Part shown: positions 39,101-45,514 of the stretch, piece after piece
Position numbering within the stretch: position 1 is the first letter of the stretch
Layout: each line of letters begins with the position of its first letter
Source: Spongiimicrobium salis
Lineage (GTDB): Bacteria; Bacteroidota; Bacteroidia; Flavobacteriales; Flavobacteriaceae
Length of the DNA stretch: 64,000 nucleotides
Assembly: GCF_043678055.1 (NCBI RefSeq)
Contig: NZ_JBHEQA010000009.1
Location: forward strand, 62,001 to 126,000
Reading direction: 5' to 3'
Position numbers and translations under genes: made by a program
Notes under the pieces: model-generated
Databases searched by the model: none
The model's input: only the letters and a program-made list of their open reading frames with translations
Told to the model about the DNA's origin: nothing

Positions 39101-39350
39101 AAGCATACGAAGAAGTTTTTTTGAGCTGGGAGGGCATTCCATAAGCATTGTGAAATTGACCAAAGAGATTAAGAAAGCCTTAGGGCATGCTGTTTCCGTG
39201 GCCAATGCTTTTAGATATCCTACCATAGGGACCATGGCCAATTTTATAGCGAATGGAGATGAAAACATGGAAGGTTTAATCAATTCGATCGAAGATTCTC
39301 AAAGAGAGGTAGAAGAGAACTTGGACATAATGAAAAATATTTTTGAATGA
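27141..39350 (+). CDS. Hybrid PKS-NRPS: KS-AT-KR-ACP-C-A(aromatic)-PCP-E-C-A(Lys-like)-PCP
   Basis: This 4069-residue assembly-line enzyme adds one malonate unit and two amino acids. The start is the ATG at 27141 rather than a TTG two codons upstream. KS triad C181-H317-H355; AT with GHSIGEY (S626) and HAFHS (724-728), read as malonyl-specific; KR with GGFGGMG near 1163 and Y1325; ACP S1474. Module 2: C (HH 1652-1653), A (code from D2168, DAATIAAVCK, Phe/Tyr/Trp type), PCP S2504, E (NHLIIDG, catalytic H2684; RTLGWF). Module 3: C of the D-donor type (LSPLQEG; HHILMDG at 3148), A (code from D3664, DTESIGTICK, near the bacitracin Lys code), PCP S4000. It overlaps the next gene by 4 bases. Domain order is certain; substrates are predictions. 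Confidence 0.93.
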   Translation: MKKEEKYTGLEIAVIGLAGRFPGSSDIDGFWNNLKNGIDSISTITDEELRNEGVPEALISSPEYVKSNAYLEDKSYFDAAFFGYRPDEAELMEPQLRVYQECCWEALEDSGYCADREKIKVGVFASGSINVPWVLHAEAHNKEGLVDNFTASHLRDISFLCSRISYKFNLKGPAVFLNTACSSSLVSIHEACNSILLGECDIALAGGVNIKNYTKRGYLYKEGMIHSKDGKCRPFDSASSGTVGGEGAGVVVLKRLKNALKDNDNIYAVVKGTAINNDGAGKVGFTAPSVKGQIEVIKKAHRIARVKPETITYVETHGTGTALGDPIEVKALNSVFGNSKDKSCALGAVKSNIGHLDAAAGVAGFIKTVLSIKNKLIPPSTYFNTPNPKVNFESGPFYINNRPESWILDKKPLRAGVSAFGIGGTNAHVVLEQAPDRIVSSKSRKYQIFQYSAKTQTSLEGIRKKMIAYLERHEPLNFADVCYSLNKGRNIFKYREMLVCETREEALKMLLSQDTIAQSSSTQEELQNVIFMFSGQGSQYINMCKDLYLSEETFKETLEVCFSLLNTMSGKDFYPILFPSEEKNKDAQTLLQNTENTQPILFATQYALATLLMKWGITPDYMIGHSIGEYTAACISGVLSLEDALKLVLKRGVLMSLAEKGTMLSIAIREDKIQPYLAKCPEIDLSVINSNTSVVVSGTDEEITLFETLMKSEGYSCKKVKTSHAFHSRMMDTILGKFEQEVNSVTLKEPKIPYISNVTGEEVLYSEIRKPSYWVQHLRQTVNFQKGTQTLLDKGAACFIEIGPGRTLCNYVNGNESKKEGHYAINMVRPYKQNTNDQKYLSERVGRLYLRGIKIDWEQYYFNEQRAIVTLPTYSFDKIQYTTNFNLDSLLKGTLYLNKGSESVQNTIPENYVHCTEWKRTLSPGQNLIVQNEKSGFLIFSGKESFSQGLISKLAEQQHEIVHVRPGAKFKEVDRHTYEVDLLDETQSKELWKAIQNHKIQIDHIVYSKTLDEHFENIHFDNIDSKLQEGYLGLSFLAKSIAKNKVHQQLNISVFTNNLAKVSEEDTIDPLKATLHGPARIMPSEISNIRCKTIDIPYPFREEKMLNAYLNKSLNEVFYQTDDSFVTYRYLERWVPFFDQTSFDSELSSDAEIVDGGIYIITGGFGGMGFSIAKDIALNRGANIILIHRSDFPKREDWSTWCESHENANETVQKIKAIQKMEAKGRFVELFQLDISNKKGVKDFAAMIHEKYGKINGLIWAAGEVDHGGIIQNRTADDFTKYLKSKVHGLLLFEKYFNLEVMDFLVLFSSIGNAFYHIKFGQVAYNAANEFVENYAHYIKKKLQLPTVVINWCDWLDVGMTVKTNKKNYNTTDINEVNAKIENGITPSEGVDIFYKCLGSAHTVATIYKGNLKKAIASHKEQYLEINSALRENTEVKEKNVGELQIALVDLFNAFFGKEDIQIKDDFFDLGGDSLKAMTLIARINKKLGISLSIGDMYQYPTINALLKKISKEDLSNENVIEMAPELESYPLSYQQQRMYFLQQLHQNSKAYNEPKLYKVFRKYDQEEVQSCFDKIIARHASLRTRFIQENGRTRQIVEKEVPLNIIEFQSGSLEESFEKFSKVFDLGKAPIFRIGIVENNDRTFYLLLDTHHIVTDGTSSGIILKDFIQWYTAEILETNETPGIQYIDYAYWQQSEENQKRIQNQKNYWLEEIPKNPELLALPTDYNRSAEPDFIGDVVSVDVPKEGYGKLLRMTSEEGVSMFTLLIGCFYILLHKLTAQKDLIIGVPTSGRGHAELEHLVGMFVGTLPLRNFIGKEQSFRDLIQIIKTRTLTSFENQDYPFEELINQINVERDSSRNPLFDVMFVYEKTNEDIIDQETLITQIQWEKSTQSRFDLTLRAIETKEGIKLGFVYATQLFKEETVSRFLDFLQNIIYEVSAKPNKKVKDIKVIGEKEIQNMISKHHCDFDALDTTKTILDLFEERVKKSPEAVALTFEKEHLTYKALSEKSDHLASCLRKRGIAHNDLVLIYLDRSIDMIVGVLGILKSGAAYVPIDITYPQERIDFIAKDTGTKLLLSHSSLEPNILNKGDHMILCIDALQKEPYVAFEKNIASDALAYVLYTSGTTGRPKGVMCKHIGLTSLVRNQIDIFGLKSTDTVLQFASIGFDAFGAEVFTTLVSGGRLIMTTDAVIRSKEDFKERILKEKITVLTLPPSYQVVMKDDLESVRILISAGEAMNLNVTKELQAKGITVINAYGPTENTVCATISTSPILTDDRVTIGKVMKGVQAYVLDEMLEIVPYGIIGELCLGGIQVAQGYLNRPKLSGEKFIENPFDKGNTKLYRTGDLVKMLPDGNFIFIGRKDTQVKIRGFRIELGEIENVLANSEEIDQVAVGVREEHGHKHLVAYYVSDKEEVNNEVLKSYLREQLPKYMIPSHYVQVSKIPVTSNGKVDWKTLGKIVLHSSDKYVAPRSQEEKILADIWCEVIGCTKVGIQDNFFALGGDSIKSIQISSKLGNLGYEVSVKDILKNQTIEALAPRICRKEVLEDQTRASGTVPLSPIQKWFFQRNLQNPSHFNQSVLFKIQKGLNQKELTEIFEKILEHHDTLRLRFRNENDSTIQEYATKSSTISIIDYPLKDQKNYIKEINERAEKLQKEISIAEDVLMKVALFTHEVTGNFLLIIINHLIIDGVSWRILFEDFQRLSQQILENDSLTLPPKTASFQRWMEKLEKYTSHQSIDSIMTYWEEAPVAGTARIPKDYPDGMNVHGYAESVSIDFDEVETKKLLTTVNLKYSTRINEILIAAFYMTLRKEYGIDAFHIDIEGHGREHFFESPNISRTLGWFTVMYPLYLHETGEHISDILIAVKEALRRIPNNGFEYLMYRQKNKNKYVPTPQVLFNYLGQFDTGDKTSSLQLVKEYKAKDIGSSEIRSHELELSGIIKENHLEVKLTFGSLQYQEAHIQRLMEGYKKCIREILDFGTSFSAMELTPTDLSYTALPLPILKKLQSKMEIEDICLLSPLQEGLLFHTMFKPDSDVYFEQLSCRIKGELDIEMFKKSFGLMSKRHAVLRTLFLSEMTSDAIQVVLKEREVAFTYLDLREESQASSVEDRLKVHKAKDRSRKFQLDKDKLLRIYLFQVGEKEYEILWSYHHILMDGWSMSILINEFFTIYGNLMGKLKTNLPVVRPYAHYLQWLQNIDKQESLLFWENHLKDYELACEFPKKSLELHAKSQRNNMSFSLGIEHSNKLKTLCAGFGLTENTFVQTIWGVLLAKYNNATDAVYGSVVSGRPGTLDGVEHMVGLFINTVPVRVTFENNDSFKEVLHKVHAASLDAMEHQYVQLAEIQAKSSLGTLLFDHILVFENYPINEALNNQLMEATGLAVETVKVVEKTNYDLVLTILPGEDMKFIFEYGQKIYDEDIIVNLKVHFLKIIAQFLENPELSLGEIDIVDHGSRKKILENFNSPINAHPEEGTIIELFERQAKHTPDAVAITCDTISFTYKELYDRVLQTASYLHQEVKISKKSVVGLYMDRSLESVVAMFSILKIGAIYVPLDIDYSEERIHGILEDANANFVITQGVNPFKTNTESRTIVDISSIGTTPSENDIGEFSVCLEDDAYIIYTSGSTGRPKGIVQCHEALVDYCLTFKKHFSLLSKDTIVQQAKLTFDTSIEEIFPILITGGHLVVISGNHFDLEKITENIRLHKATIISTTPLILKELNAVSKDIPSLRLIISGGDVLLPKHIDHLIKTAEVYNTYGPSETTICATYHKVQELQYASIIGKPIKNKNIYILDNTEHLTPIGVVGELCIAGKGVAKAYLNNPELSALKFKDDPIVPGRTIYKTGDMARWLPDGNIQFLGRKDTQIKIRGHRVELGEIEAQLLFQKTIIEALVLPKESGENKYLIGYFTSSTSLDTEDLKKQLRRQLPEYMIPRYLVQLANFPMMPNGKIARKSLPEPVHKIEGDFLAPSTPMEVELVKIWAKLLEIDENSISIRRSFFELGGHSISIVKLTKEIKKALGHAVSVANAFRYPTIGTMANFIANGDENMEGLINSIEDSQREVEENLDIMKNIFE

Positions 39351-42300
39351 AAAAAGGGGAATCTACAGGATTAGAAATCGCCGTTATTGGTATTGCGGGA
39401 CGTTTTCCGGGAGCAGCGAATGTGCATCAGTTTTGGGAGAATCTTAAAAATGGAGTGGAATCAGTGCATTTTTTCACGGAAGAGGAATTAAAGGAAAACG
39501 GAGAGTCACCAGATATATTACAAAGTGATAACTATATCAAAGCCAGTGCATTTCTGAAAGATAAAGGACTTTTTGATTCGGAATTCTTCAGTTACCTTCC
39601 TGCTGAGGCAGCAATAATGGACCCTCAAATGCGGATATTTCACGAAGTGGTCTGGGAAGCTCTTGAAGATGCAGCTTGTGTAACCGAGGACGAGACAAGA
39701 AAAATAGGATTGTTTGCGGGAGGTACTGCAAATACCAACTGGGTGATCTATTCGGAATTGATGAATGGCGCTAAACTGGTGGACGGTTTCACGGCTTCTA
39801 GTCTTAATAATATCCGGTTTATGCCTACTAGAATTTCCAATCTGCTCAACTTAAGAGGCCCTTCCGTTTTTGTAGATTCGGCTTGCTCAACATCCCTAAT
39901 GGCTATTCAACAAGCCTGTAAAAGCCTTTTGTTCGGAGATTGTAAAATTGCCGTTGCGGGAGGAGTATCCCTAAATTATAGATCCAACAAAGGATACCTT
40001 TTTTCTGAAGGAATGATATATTCCAAAGATGGACATTGCAGAGCTTTTGATAAAGATGCAACAGGAACAATAGGAGGTGAAGGGGCTGCGGCGGTAGTAT
40101 TAAAACCTTTGAAAGATGCTATTAAAGATGGCGATAATATATGGGCTACACTTAGAGGTTGGGGAGCAAATAACGATGGTAAAAATAAAATTGGGTTTTC
40201 GGCACCTTCGGTTCAAGGAGAATGTGAGGCCATCTTAATGGCCCATAAATGGGCAAAAATAGATGCCAAGAGTATCGGTTACGTAGAAACACACGGTACA
40301 GGAACAAAGTTGGGAGATCCAATAGAATTGGAAGCACTAAATCTTGCTTTTGGAAAAAGTGATGCGCCGTATTGCGCCATTGGTTCGGTAAAGACAAATA
40401 TTGGCCATCTGGATGCTGCTGCGGGTGCTGCCGGTTTTATCAAGGCCGTTCTTGCTCTTAAGCATAAACAAATACCTCCTAGCCTTAATTTTGAGGAGGC
40501 CAATCCAGAAATAAATTTTGATAAAAGTCCTTTTTATGTCAATACGCACTTAAGAGAATTTAAAAATAAGGAATATCCGCTTAGGGCAGGAGTAAGCTCC
40601 TTTGGTATAGGGGGTACAAATGTGCACTTGGTCCTTGAAGAAGCCCCTAAAAAAACAATTTCAAAAGGTAGAGAGCATCATATATTACTACTCTCTGCCA
40701 AATCTGAAAAGGCTTTAAATGGATATGTACAAAAATTAAAAGAACAAATTGAAACTACCGATCCTAATGACTGGGGTGATATCTGTTACACTTTGAGCAA
40801 GGGAAGACGGCATTTTTCCTATAGGAAAATGATGGTGGTGTCTGATAATGATAAAGCCATATCGGTACTGGAGAAATTGGGCAATGTTCCAAAAATTCTG
40901 CCATTGCAGGGCACGAAACAACTTGTGTTTATGTTTTCGGGACAGGGGTCGCAGTATGTAAATATGTGTGGTGATTTATACGAGAAGGAAACTTTTTTTA
41001 GAAATGAATTGAATAGCTGTTTCAAGCATATTGAAACCTTCACAGGTTTGGATATGAAGACTATTCTGTTTTCGAAAAATTCGGAGTCGGCTTCTAAAAT
41101 AAATAGAACGGAGTATGCCCAACCCATATTATTCAGTGTAGAATATGCCTTGGCAAAAATGCTCATGCACTGGGGAGTAGTTCCAGATGTAATGATCGGA
41201 CATAGTATCGGGGAATATGTAGCTGCATGTATTGCTGAAGTTTTTTCTCTTGAAAATGCCATAAAATTAGTGCTCCAACGAGGGGCCCTAATGCAGAAAG
41301 CTCCGGAAGGGGATATGCTTGGAATCTCAATTTCCGAGGAAAGACTGAAAGTATTGCTATCTGCTTATCCAAAAATTTCCATTGCTGCGATCAATAGCAC
41401 GGAATCTTGTGTTGTTTCAGGGACCGAAAAGGATTTTGAAACCTTTAAAGAAGAATTGGAAAAGGAAGGATATAAATATAGCATACTCAAAACTTCCCAT
41501 GCCTTTCATTCCCACTTGATGGATGGGATTTTAGATGAATTTGAGAATACGTTTCAAGGCATATCCTTGAATGCTCCAAAAATACCTATAGTATCTAATT
41601 TACAAGGTGATATTCAAAATAACGAGGCGTTTACGAGCGTTCAATATTGGTCTCGTCACCTGAGGAATACGGTAAGATTTGCCCAGGGAATTGAAACGAT
41701 ACTAGGCAAAAATAATACGCTTTTTATAGAGATCGGACCAGGAAAAACATTAAGCTCCTTGGTAGCCTCGCACAGTTCCTATCATGCAGCACATGGGGTA
41801 GTCAATACGTTAAGACATCCTAAAGAACAACAAGATGATCAAAAGTATCTTCTCAATGCTATTGGAAAACTTTGGAGTCAAGGAATACCCATAAGATGGG
41901 AAGAATTCTATGAGAATAGTACTAGAACAAAAGTGTCAATGCCAACCTATGCCTTTGATAAACAAGAATTTCCTGTCAATGTAGACGCATTTCATGCAAT
42001 CTCAAGTGTTAACTCGGGAAGCGGACTTGCCGCATTGGGAGAAAAAATGAATGCAGAATGGTTAGAAAGCAGAAAAGACCAACAACAAGATGTGGTGTTG
42101 CCAATGGAAGGGATTATAGATGGGACAGAAGGCAAACTACTAAAAATATGGCGTCAGTTTTTTGGTAAAAATACTATTGCATTGGAAGATGATTTTTTTG
42201 AACTGGGAGGAGATTCTCTAAAAATGTTGACGTTGATCGGGAGAATTAATGAAGCTTTGCACACGTCCATATCCATAAGTGACTTTTTTGAAAGACCCAA

Positions 42301-45300
42301 TGCCAAACAATTGGCGGAATGGATAAAAACGACTGAAAACAAGGCAGTCATAAATTTCGAGGAAGATACTTTTAAGACTCTGGAAAAAGATTGGTATGTT
42401 TTGAGTTCTGCACAGAAGAGGTTGTATTTCTTATACCAATTTGATCGAGATTCGATTGCCTACAATATATCCACAACGGTCAAAATAGAAGGAGATTTGG
42501 ATCGGGATAGACTTTATGCAGCTATTCATTATGTAGTGGATCGGCACGAAGGCTTAAGAACTGGCTTTGATCTTATAGAATCTGAGGCCATTCAGCTGAT
42601 TCAGAAAAATTCCAAGCTAGAAATAGCATATTATGATGATGTTCCATCAAATGGGGTTAAGGAGGTCTTAAAGAATTTTGTGCAACCTTTTCAGTTGGAT
42701 AAACCCCCACTTCTACGAGTTGGACTACTCAAAGTGAATTCCCAAGAGCATTATTTAATGCTAGATATGCACCATATTATTACAGATGGAATATCACAAC
42801 GGCAGATGCTCGAGGAAATCATTCGTATGTATTCTGGGGAACGACTGCCAACATTGGAATTTCAATATAAAGATTATGCGGAATGGCAGCAAAGGAATAA
42901 AAAAGTCAGATTTAAAAAGCATGAGCAATTTTGGTTGAATGAGTTTAGAACTATTCCATCCCTATTGAAATTGCCAACAGATTATGCCAGGCCACCTATT
43001 AAAAATTATCGCGGTAATACGATTCAATTTTCTATTGGAGAACAACAACGGCAACAATTAAAACAATTGGCAAGATTGGGTGAAGCAACTCTTTTCACGG
43101 TGCTACTCTCATTATTTAAAATTTTATTGACAAAACTGTCCAGTGAATCGGATATTGTTGTGGGAACTCCAGTGAGCGGACGTGTTGACAAGCGTTTGGA
43201 AAATATTATTGGCGTTTTTGTCAACACCATTTGTATTCGAAGTCAATTGAATGAAGAGTTGCGATATATAGAATGGCTCAAAGACTTGAAAAGAAAAACA
43301 ATCCAATGCTTGGAACATCAGGAATATCAATATGAAGACTTAATTGACCAATTGAAATTGGAAAGATCCAGTAATCATAATCCTTTGTTTGATGTTTTCT
43401 TTTCTTTTCAAAATATAGAAGACATTTCAGTGGCTATTCCAGAATTAAAGGTTTCTGCTTTTCAGACACCCGTAGACATGGCGTTGTTTGATCTGACCCT
43501 GAATGCGAGGGAAACAAAAGAAGGGATCACTTTCTCTTTTGAATACGCTACAGAATTGTTTAAAAAAGAATCAATAGACCGATTTATCGGATACTTTAAA
43601 AATATTATCAACGCAGTACTCACGGATCACCGTATTCCTGTAGGAGATATAAAACTGATGTCCGCAGCCGAAGAACAGGAGATTTTGTACGATTTTAATG
43701 CGACCCAGCTTGATTTTCCCAACAACCAAACGATAGTATCACTTTTTGAAGAAAAATGCAGAACGCATACAAAGGCAACTGCACTGACATTTGGAGAGAA
43801 AACATGGTCTTACGAAGAACTCAACGAGCGTAGTAACCAACTTGCCCATACCATGGTTGGCCAAGGTGTTGATAACGAAGAAATTATTGGTATTTCAATA
43901 GGCCGATCGGAAGAAATGATTATTGGAATCCTGGCAATTTTAAAAGTAGGTTGCGCGTATGTACCTATAGATCCTGATTATCCGGCACCTAGAATAGCAC
44001 ATATTATAGAGAATACGGGATTAAAATATATTGTTTGTGATAAAGCTACAGAGAAACGATTGCCAAAATCCCCATTAAAAGGAATCGAGCCTGTATATGT
44101 AGGTGGAGCTTCGCAAAAGAAAATGCCTACAGAGAATTTAGCGTATGGCATAACCCCTGAAGATTTGGCCTATGTAATCTATACTTCAGGTTCTACAGGA
44201 AAACCAAAAGGCGTTATGATTTCACATGCCAATGTGATGAATTTTTATCACGGGATTACCGCTGAAATACCCTTTGACGATCATGAAAGTATACTTTCTC
44301 TGACCACAATGTCTTTTGACATTTTTGTTTTAGAGACCATTGTTCCTCTTTTACATGGATTGAAGGTTGTTTTGGCAAGTCCACATGAAAAACTGGATAC
44401 GGACAAGCTTGCACAAAGCATCAAAATCCATCAAGTAGAAATGTTACAGATTACGCCTTCCCATCTAAAATCATTGCTTACAGGGACTTCCTTGGATACC
44501 CTATTCGCAACGCTCAAGGTGGTTATGGTTGGAGGAGAGGCATTTCCAGGTACACTATTAAGTCGTTTAAAAGAGATTTATAAGGGGAAGGTGTTCAATA
44601 TGTATGGACCTACGGAAACAACGGTTTGGTCTTCGGTTCAAGATTTGACGTTTGCGGAAACGATAGATATAGGAAAACCGATAGCAAATACTACCATAAG
44701 AATACTTGGACCGTCAAATCAACTACTCCCTGTAAACTCAGAAGGAGAACTATGTATTGGAGGATTTGGAGTGGCAAAAGGGTATTGGAAGGATGAAGTG
44801 TTGACGAATAAAAAATTTATACCAGACCCTTACGCTTCAGATGAGCTCATATACAAAACCGGAGATAGGGCAAAATGGCTCCCAGATGGTAGTATCCATT
44901 ATGTAGGAAGAATAGATAATCAAGTAAAACTGAGGGGACATCGTATTGAATTGGGAGAAATAGAAAATGCAGTTAAATCCTTAGAAAAAATAAAAGATGC
45001 GGCCGTCCTTTTAAGGGAAAAGGAAGAGGAGAAATTTTTAGCCGCATATTATACCACTGATGAAGCGGTAGATGAGAATGGCTTAAAGGAGCAGTTGAGG
45101 TTAAAATTACCGGATTATATGATTCCACTGCACTATAAATTTATGGAGGAATTTCCTTTGACACCTAATGGAAAGCTAGATAGAAAAGCATTTCCCGAAA
45201 TCAACTTTCTCGAAAAAAAGGAATATGTAGCACCTTCAAATGATACTGAAAGGGAAATGACTCGGATATGGGCAGAGGTTTTGAATATAGAAGAGGATAA

Positions 45301-45514
45301 AATAGGGATTCTTCACAATTTTTTTGATTTGGGAGGACATTCATTACATACCGTCACCCTACACAATAAAATAAATGAAACCTTCCAGGTCAGTATTCCA
45401 CTTAAAGAACTTTTTGACAAGCAGGACATCACAAGTATTTCTGATTATATCATAACCATTTCCAATATCCATAATGGCTTGGAAGACAAAGAATTATTTG
45501 AAACAACACTATGA
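39347..45514 (+). CDS. Hybrid PKS-NRPS: KS-AT-ACP-C-A(Gly)-PCP
   Basis: This 2055-residue protein adds a malonate unit and one amino acid. The KS triad is C180-H316-H354. The AT has GHSIGEY (S620) and HAFHS (718-722), pointing to malonyl-CoA. No ketoreductase lies between AT and ACP (S957), so the beta-keto group should remain. The C domain carries HHIITDG (H1142-H1143), the A domain YTSGSTGKPKG near 1612, and the PCP has S1999. Pocket residues starting at D1658 read DILQMGMVWK, close to the Gly code DILQLGLIWK. It is translationally coupled on both sides (ATGA overlaps), so it works in series with its neighbours. No docking domain is obvious at its N-terminus. Confidence 0.93.
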   Translation: MKKGESTGLEIAVIGIAGRFPGAANVHQFWENLKNGVESVHFFTEEELKENGESPDILQSDNYIKASAFLKDKGLFDSEFFSYLPAEAAIMDPQMRIFHEVVWEALEDAACVTEDETRKIGLFAGGTANTNWVIYSELMNGAKLVDGFTASSLNNIRFMPTRISNLLNLRGPSVFVDSACSTSLMAIQQACKSLLFGDCKIAVAGGVSLNYRSNKGYLFSEGMIYSKDGHCRAFDKDATGTIGGEGAAAVVLKPLKDAIKDGDNIWATLRGWGANNDGKNKIGFSAPSVQGECEAILMAHKWAKIDAKSIGYVETHGTGTKLGDPIELEALNLAFGKSDAPYCAIGSVKTNIGHLDAAAGAAGFIKAVLALKHKQIPPSLNFEEANPEINFDKSPFYVNTHLREFKNKEYPLRAGVSSFGIGGTNVHLVLEEAPKKTISKGREHHILLLSAKSEKALNGYVQKLKEQIETTDPNDWGDICYTLSKGRRHFSYRKMMVVSDNDKAISVLEKLGNVPKILPLQGTKQLVFMFSGQGSQYVNMCGDLYEKETFFRNELNSCFKHIETFTGLDMKTILFSKNSESASKINRTEYAQPILFSVEYALAKMLMHWGVVPDVMIGHSIGEYVAACIAEVFSLENAIKLVLQRGALMQKAPEGDMLGISISEERLKVLLSAYPKISIAAINSTESCVVSGTEKDFETFKEELEKEGYKYSILKTSHAFHSHLMDGILDEFENTFQGISLNAPKIPIVSNLQGDIQNNEAFTSVQYWSRHLRNTVRFAQGIETILGKNNTLFIEIGPGKTLSSLVASHSSYHAAHGVVNTLRHPKEQQDDQKYLLNAIGKLWSQGIPIRWEEFYENSTRTKVSMPTYAFDKQEFPVNVDAFHAISSVNSGSGLAALGEKMNAEWLESRKDQQQDVVLPMEGIIDGTEGKLLKIWRQFFGKNTIALEDDFFELGGDSLKMLTLIGRINEALHTSISISDFFERPNAKQLAEWIKTTENKAVINFEEDTFKTLEKDWYVLSSAQKRLYFLYQFDRDSIAYNISTTVKIEGDLDRDRLYAAIHYVVDRHEGLRTGFDLIESEAIQLIQKNSKLEIAYYDDVPSNGVKEVLKNFVQPFQLDKPPLLRVGLLKVNSQEHYLMLDMHHIITDGISQRQMLEEIIRMYSGERLPTLEFQYKDYAEWQQRNKKVRFKKHEQFWLNEFRTIPSLLKLPTDYARPPIKNYRGNTIQFSIGEQQRQQLKQLARLGEATLFTVLLSLFKILLTKLSSESDIVVGTPVSGRVDKRLENIIGVFVNTICIRSQLNEELRYIEWLKDLKRKTIQCLEHQEYQYEDLIDQLKLERSSNHNPLFDVFFSFQNIEDISVAIPELKVSAFQTPVDMALFDLTLNARETKEGITFSFEYATELFKKESIDRFIGYFKNIINAVLTDHRIPVGDIKLMSAAEEQEILYDFNATQLDFPNNQTIVSLFEEKCRTHTKATALTFGEKTWSYEELNERSNQLAHTMVGQGVDNEEIIGISIGRSEEMIIGILAILKVGCAYVPIDPDYPAPRIAHIIENTGLKYIVCDKATEKRLPKSPLKGIEPVYVGGASQKKMPTENLAYGITPEDLAYVIYTSGSTGKPKGVMISHANVMNFYHGITAEIPFDDHESILSLTTMSFDIFVLETIVPLLHGLKVVLASPHEKLDTDKLAQSIKIHQVEMLQITPSHLKSLLTGTSLDTLFATLKVVMVGGEAFPGTLLSRLKEIYKGKVFNMYGPTETTVWSSVQDLTFAETIDIGKPIANTTIRILGPSNQLLPVNSEGELCIGGFGVAKGYWKDEVLTNKKFIPDPYASDELIYKTGDRAKWLPDGSIHYVGRIDNQVKLRGHRIELGEIENAVKSLEKIKDAAVLLREKEEEKFLAAYYTTDEAVDENGLKEQLRLKLPDYMIPLHYKFMEEFPLTPNGKLDRKAFPEINFLEKKEYVAPSNDTEREMTRIWAEVLNIEEDKIGILHNFFDLGGHSLHTVTLHNKINETFQVSIPLKELFDKQDITSISDYIITISNIHNGLEDKELFETTL

